From NCBI GenBank assembly GCA_016213595.1, contig JACRAA010000053.1, positions 1 through 9,809 on the forward strand: a DNA stretch of 9,809 bases, written 5' to 3'. The DNA comes from Actinomycetota bacterium (GTDB lineage: Bacteria > Actinomycetota > Actinomycetes > Propionibacteriales > Propionibacteriaceae). The notes under the pieces are model-generated. The model searched no databases. It was not told the origin of the DNA and worked only from the letters and a program-made list of their open reading frames with translations. Both the position numbers and the translations under genes were made by a program. Shown piece after piece: positions 6,552 through 9,809 of this stretch (position 1 is the stretch's first letter; the number at the start of each line of letters is the position of its first letter).

Positions 6552-9500
6552 ATGACCACACACGCCGAGCGGACCGCTCCCTACATCCCGGCACACGACG
6601 AGATCGCAGGCCTGGCGGACGCCGCCGTCGAGCAGGTCCGGGTATGGCTGGCAGCCAGTCGCGAGATCGAGCCGGACTCCTCGGCGAAGCTCCTGGCGGA
6701 CGTCCTGCGTGACCCGAACGGCCTCGAGTTCACGGTCGGCTTCGTCGACCGGGTCGTCCGCCCCGAGGACCTCCACGTCGCCGGTCGGGCGCTGCGCGAG
6801 CTCTCTCCGCTGATGCCCCGCTTCCTGCCCCTGCCGATGCGCGCGCTGTTCCGCGTCGGGGCCGCCCTGGGACCCGTGACGCCACGGCTCGTCGTACCGG
6901 CCGCACGCCGCGTGCTGCGCCACCTCGTCCGTCACCTCATCATCGACGCGAGCAACAGCCGTCTCGGCGCGGCGATCGCGAAGCTCAGGAGCGACGGCTC
7001 GGTCCAGCTCAACATCAACCTCCTCGGTGAGGCGATCCTCGGCGAGGGCGAGGCCGCGCATCGGCTCGCCGGCACCCGCGACCTCATCGCCCGGGACGAC
7101 GTCGACTACGTGTCCGTCAAGGTGTCGAGCGTCGTCGCACCCCACACCCCGTGGGCGTTAGACGAAGCGGTGGCCGACGCCGTCGACGCCCTGGCACCCC
7201 TGTACGAGCTCGCCGCGAGCACGACACCGGCCACGTTCATCAACCTCGACATGGAGGAGTACAAGGACCTCGACCTCACGATCGCCGTCTTCACGAGGCT
7301 GCTCGAGCGTCCCCAGCTCCACACCTACTCGGCCGGGATCGTGCTCCAGGCCTACCTGCCCGACGCCCTCGGCGCGATGACCCACCTCCAGCAGTGGGCC
7401 GCGGAGCGGGTGGCCGCCGGCGGCGCGCCCATCAAGGTGCGCGTCGTCAAGGGCGCCAACCTGCCGATGGAGACCGTCGACGCCGAGCTCCACGGCTGGC
7501 CGCTCGCGACCTGGGAGTCGAAGAAGGCCACCGACGCCTCGTACAAGGCCGTCCTCGACTACGCGCTGCGCGCCGAGCACACCGGAGCCGTACGGGTGGG
7601 CGTCGCCGGGCACAACCTCTTCGACGTGGCGCTGGCCATGCTGCTCGCCCGGCAGAGGGGCGTCACCGACGCGGTCGACGTGGAGATGTTGCTCGGCATG
7701 GCCTCTGCCCAGGCGGAGGTCGTGCGCCGGGACGCCGGGTCGATGCTGCTCTACACGCCGGTCGTCCACCCGGACGAGTTCGACGTCGCGATCGCCTACC
7801 TCATCCGCCGTCTCGAGGAGGGGGCGTCGAGCGAGAACTTCATGTCCGCGGTCTTCGACCTCGACGACCCCGCGATGTTCGCCCGGGAGCGTGACCGGTT
7901 CCTCGCCTCGGTCGCGGAGATGCCGATGACGGTGCCTAGGGCGAACCGGGTCGAGGACCGGACGCAGCCGCCGCCCCCGGTCCCGGCCGAGCTCCAGCCC
8001 GTGCATCGCCCTTTCGAGAACACTCCCGACAGCGATCCGGCGATCGCGGCGAACCGGGCCTGGGCCGACGCGATCCGCGCGCGGATGCAGGCCTCGACCC
8101 TGGGGACGGCGATCACGCACGTGGCCTCCCCGGACGAGCTGGATGCCCTGGTCGCTCGTACGGTCGAGGCCGGCGCCGGCTGGCGCGAGCTGGCCGTGGA
8201 CGAGCGGGCGCGGATCCTCCACGCCGCAGGAGACGCCCTCGAGGCACACCGTGCCGACCTGCTGGAGATCATGGGGGCCGAGTGCGGCAAGGTGCTCGAG
8301 CAGGGGGACCCCGAGGTCTCGGAGGCGATCGACTTCGCCCACTACTACGCCGTGTCCGCACAGGCGCTCCATCACGTGCCGGGAGCGCGGCCTGAGCCCG
8401 TGAGCCTCACAGTCGTCACCCCGCCCTGGAACTTCCCCGTGGCCATCCCGGCAGGCTCGACGCTGGCTGCCCTCGCCGCCGGCTCGCCGGTGATCATCAA
8501 GCCTGCCCACCCGTCGAGGCGCAGCGCCCAGGTCATGGTCGAGGCGCTGTGGGAGGCGGGCGTACCGAGGGACGTCCTCGCCTGCGTCCAGCTCGACGAG
8601 CACTCCCTCGGCGAACGTCTCATCAGCGACGCCAGGGTCGAGCGCGTGATCCTCACCGGGTCGTACGAGACCGCCGAACTGTTCCGCTCGTTCCGTCCCG
8701 CGCTGCCGCTGCTGGCGGAGACCAGCGGCAAGAACGCGATCATCGTCACCCCGAGCGCGGACCTGGACCTCGCCGCCAAGGACGTCGTGTACTCGGCCTT
8801 CGGCCACGCGGGCCAGAAGTGCTCCGCCGCCTCGCTCGTCGTCCTCGTCGGCTCGGTGGCCACCTCGGAGCGCTTCCGCCGCCAGCTCGTCGACGCGGTG
8901 AGCGCGTACACCGTCGGGATGCCCTGGGAGGCCTCGTCACGCATCGGCCCCCTCATCGGGCCCGCCGACGGCAAGCTGCTCCGCGCGCTGACGAGCGTCG
9001 AGCCCGGACAGTCCTGGCTGGTCGAGCCGAAGCGCCTCGACGAGGCCGGGACGCTGTGGCGACCCGGTATCCGGCTCGGCGTACAGCCCGGCTCCGAGTA
9101 CCACCTCGTCGAGTACTTCGGCCCGGTCCTCGGCGTCATGACCGCCGACACCCTCGATGAGGCGATCGACCTCGTCAACCAGGTCTCGTTCGGCTTGACG
9201 AGCGGCCTGCACTCGCTCGACGACGCGGAGATCCAGCAGTGGCTTGGCCTCATCGAGGCGGGGAACCTGTACGTCAACCGGGGCACGACCGGGGCGATCG
9301 TGCAGCTGCAGCCGTTCGGCGGGTGGAAGCGGTCCGTGGTCGGTGCCGGGTGGAAGGCCGGGGGCCCCAGCTACCTGTACGGGCTGACCCGTTGGGTCGA
9401 TGACCCTGCCACCGCGGCTGTCTCCTCGGCCAGCGCCTCCGACCCGCTCAGCGCCGGCGCCTTGGCGGCCGCGGAGCATGCAGGCGCCGGCCCCGAGGAC

Positions 9501-9809
9501 GTCGCCTGGCTGCGGAACGCACTCGCGACCGATGCGGCCGTGTGGGCGCAGGAACTCGGGGTGGTACGGGACGTGAGCGGGCTGGTCCGGGAGCAGAACG
9601 CGTTCCGCTACCAGGCCGTGCCCGTCACCCTACGGTTCGAGAGCGCACGTGTCGTCGAGCTCCTCCGCGTCGTCGCCGCCGGCTGGCGGGCCGGTTCCCG
9701 GGTCTCCGTGAGCGCCCGGCGGTACGAGGACGGCCTGGAGAGGTACCTGGGCAGCGCGGGGGTCACGTGGTGGGCCGAGGACGACGCGCAGTGGGCGCTC
9801 CGGGTGGCG
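6552..9809 (+). CDS. putA: Bifunctional proline dehydrogenase / L-glutamate-gamma-semialdehyde dehydrogenase PutA, 3' truncated
   Basis: An open frame of 1086 codons runs off the window with no stop. PutA oxidises proline to P5C with FAD and then glutamate semialdehyde to glutamate with NAD+, usually peripherally bound to the membrane. The PRODH barrel (about 130-425) shows YVSVKVSS with K190, NLDMEEY with D233, GIVLQAYLP (263-270), VKGANLP, and YLIRR with R419/R420, the proline carboxylate-binding pair. A proline-rich linker (near 475) and FENTPDSDP lead to the aldehyde dehydrogenase domain (about 500-990): PPWNFP with N627, LAETSGKN with E723, GQKCSA with catalytic C757, EYFGPVLGV, and QPFGGWKRS. 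After about 990 a further alpha/beta region runs to the cut, like the extra C-terminal domain of longer PutAs. There is no N-terminal ribbon-helix-helix domain, so it should not repress its own gene. The divergent LysR protein probably does the regulating. Confidence 0.95.
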   Translation, partial: MTTHAERTAPYIPAHDEIAGLADAAVEQVRVWLAASREIEPDSSAKLLADVLRDPNGLEFTVGFVDRVVRPEDLHVAGRALRELSPLMPRFLPLPMRALFRVGAALGPVTPRLVVPAARRVLRHLVRHLIIDASNSRLGAAIAKLRSDGSVQLNINLLGEAILGEGEAAHRLAGTRDLIARDDVDYVSVKVSSVVAPHTPWALDEAVADAVDALAPLYELAASTTPATFINLDMEEYKDLDLTIAVFTRLLERPQLHTYSAGIVLQAYLPDALGAMTHLQQWAAERVAAGGAPIKVRVVKGANLPMETVDAELHGWPLATWESKKATDASYKAVLDYALRAEHTGAVRVGVAGHNLFDVALAMLLARQRGVTDAVDVEMLLGMASAQAEVVRRDAGSMLLYTPVVHPDEFDVAIAYLIRRLEEGASSENFMSAVFDLDDPAMFARERDRFLASVAEMPMTVPRANRVEDRTQPPPPVPAELQPVHRPFENTPDSDPAIAANRAWADAIRARMQASTLGTAITHVASPDELDALVARTVEAGAGWRELAVDERARILHAAGDALEAHRADLLEIMGAECGKVLEQGDPEVSEAIDFAHYYAVSAQALHHVPGARPEPVSLTVVTPPWNFPVAIPAGSTLAALAAGSPVIIKPAHPSRRSAQVMVEALWEAGVPRDVLACVQLDEHSLGERLISDARVERVILTGSYETAELFRSFRPALPLLAETSGKNAIIVTPSADLDLAAKDVVYSAFGHAGQKCSAASLVVLVGSVATSERFRRQLVDAVSAYTVGMPWEASSRIGPLIGPADGKLLRALTSVEPGQSWLVEPKRLDEAGTLWRPGIRLGVQPGSEYHLVEYFGPVLGVMTADTLDEAIDLVNQVSFGLTSGLHSLDDAEIQQWLGLIEAGNLYVNRGTTGAIVQLQPFGGWKRSVVGAGWKAGGPSYLYGLTRWVDDPATAAVSSASASDPLSAGALAAAEHAGAGPEDVAWLRNALATDAAVWAQELGVVRDVSGLVREQNAFRYQAVPVTLRFESARVVELLRVVAAGWRAGSRVSVSARRYEDGLERYLGSAGVTWWAEDDAQWALRVA

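Noticed and set aside
7158..8807. Minus-strand open frame of 549 codons opposite putA
   Set aside because: The plus strand encodes PutA with clear catalytic residues throughout. The antisense frame has the low-complexity composition of a GC-rich shadow.

Overview
The window is very GC-rich DNA whose codons almost always end in G or C. It reads as an ordinary chromosomal metabolic region of a high-GC actinobacterium. The eukaryote-like UDP-glucose pyrophosphorylase and the PutA without a DNA-binding domain support that placement. A Propionibacteriales-type host is possible but cannot be shown from the sequence. Coding density is high, no gap exceeds about 150 bases, and I see no mobile element, phage gene, RNA gene or CRISPR array.

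Layout: (1) 1-2701, plus strand, a tight four-gene operon cut at its 5' end. It holds the C-terminus of a class II ketose-bisphosphate aldolase, a CbbY-type HAD sugar phosphatase, DhaL and DhaK. A 13-bp GC-rich hairpin closes it. (2) 2759-4138, minus strand, an eukaryotic-type UTP-glucose-1-phosphate uridylyltransferase. (3) 4291-5448, plus strand, galactokinase, divergent from the uridylyltransferase across 152 bases that hold candidate promoters and an 8-bp inverted repeat. (4) 5493-6401, minus strand, a LysR-family regulator converging on galK. (5) 6552 to the window end, plus strand, a 3'-truncated bifunctional proline dehydrogenase / glutamate-semialdehyde dehydrogenase (PutA), divergent from the LysR gene.

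Functionally there are three modules. The first operon looks like a ketose or triose pathway: a kinase of the dihydroxyacetone family, an aldolase that yields or uses DHAP, and a phosphatase for a sugar phosphate or bisphosphate. Its exact substrate cannot be read from the window. The second pair turns galactose into galactose-1-phosphate and supplies UDP-glucose, either for the Leloir pathway or for a kinase/pyrophosphorylase shortcut. The third oxidises proline to glutamate, probably under control of the divergent LysR protein.

No wholly new system is evident. The points most worth a second look are the aldolase-CbbY-DhaL-DhaK gene set with no phosphodonor protein in view, the four-copy 16-bp tandem repeat and adjoining LysR-box-like dyad between lysR and putA, and the inverted repeat placed where a repressor of galK would bind.
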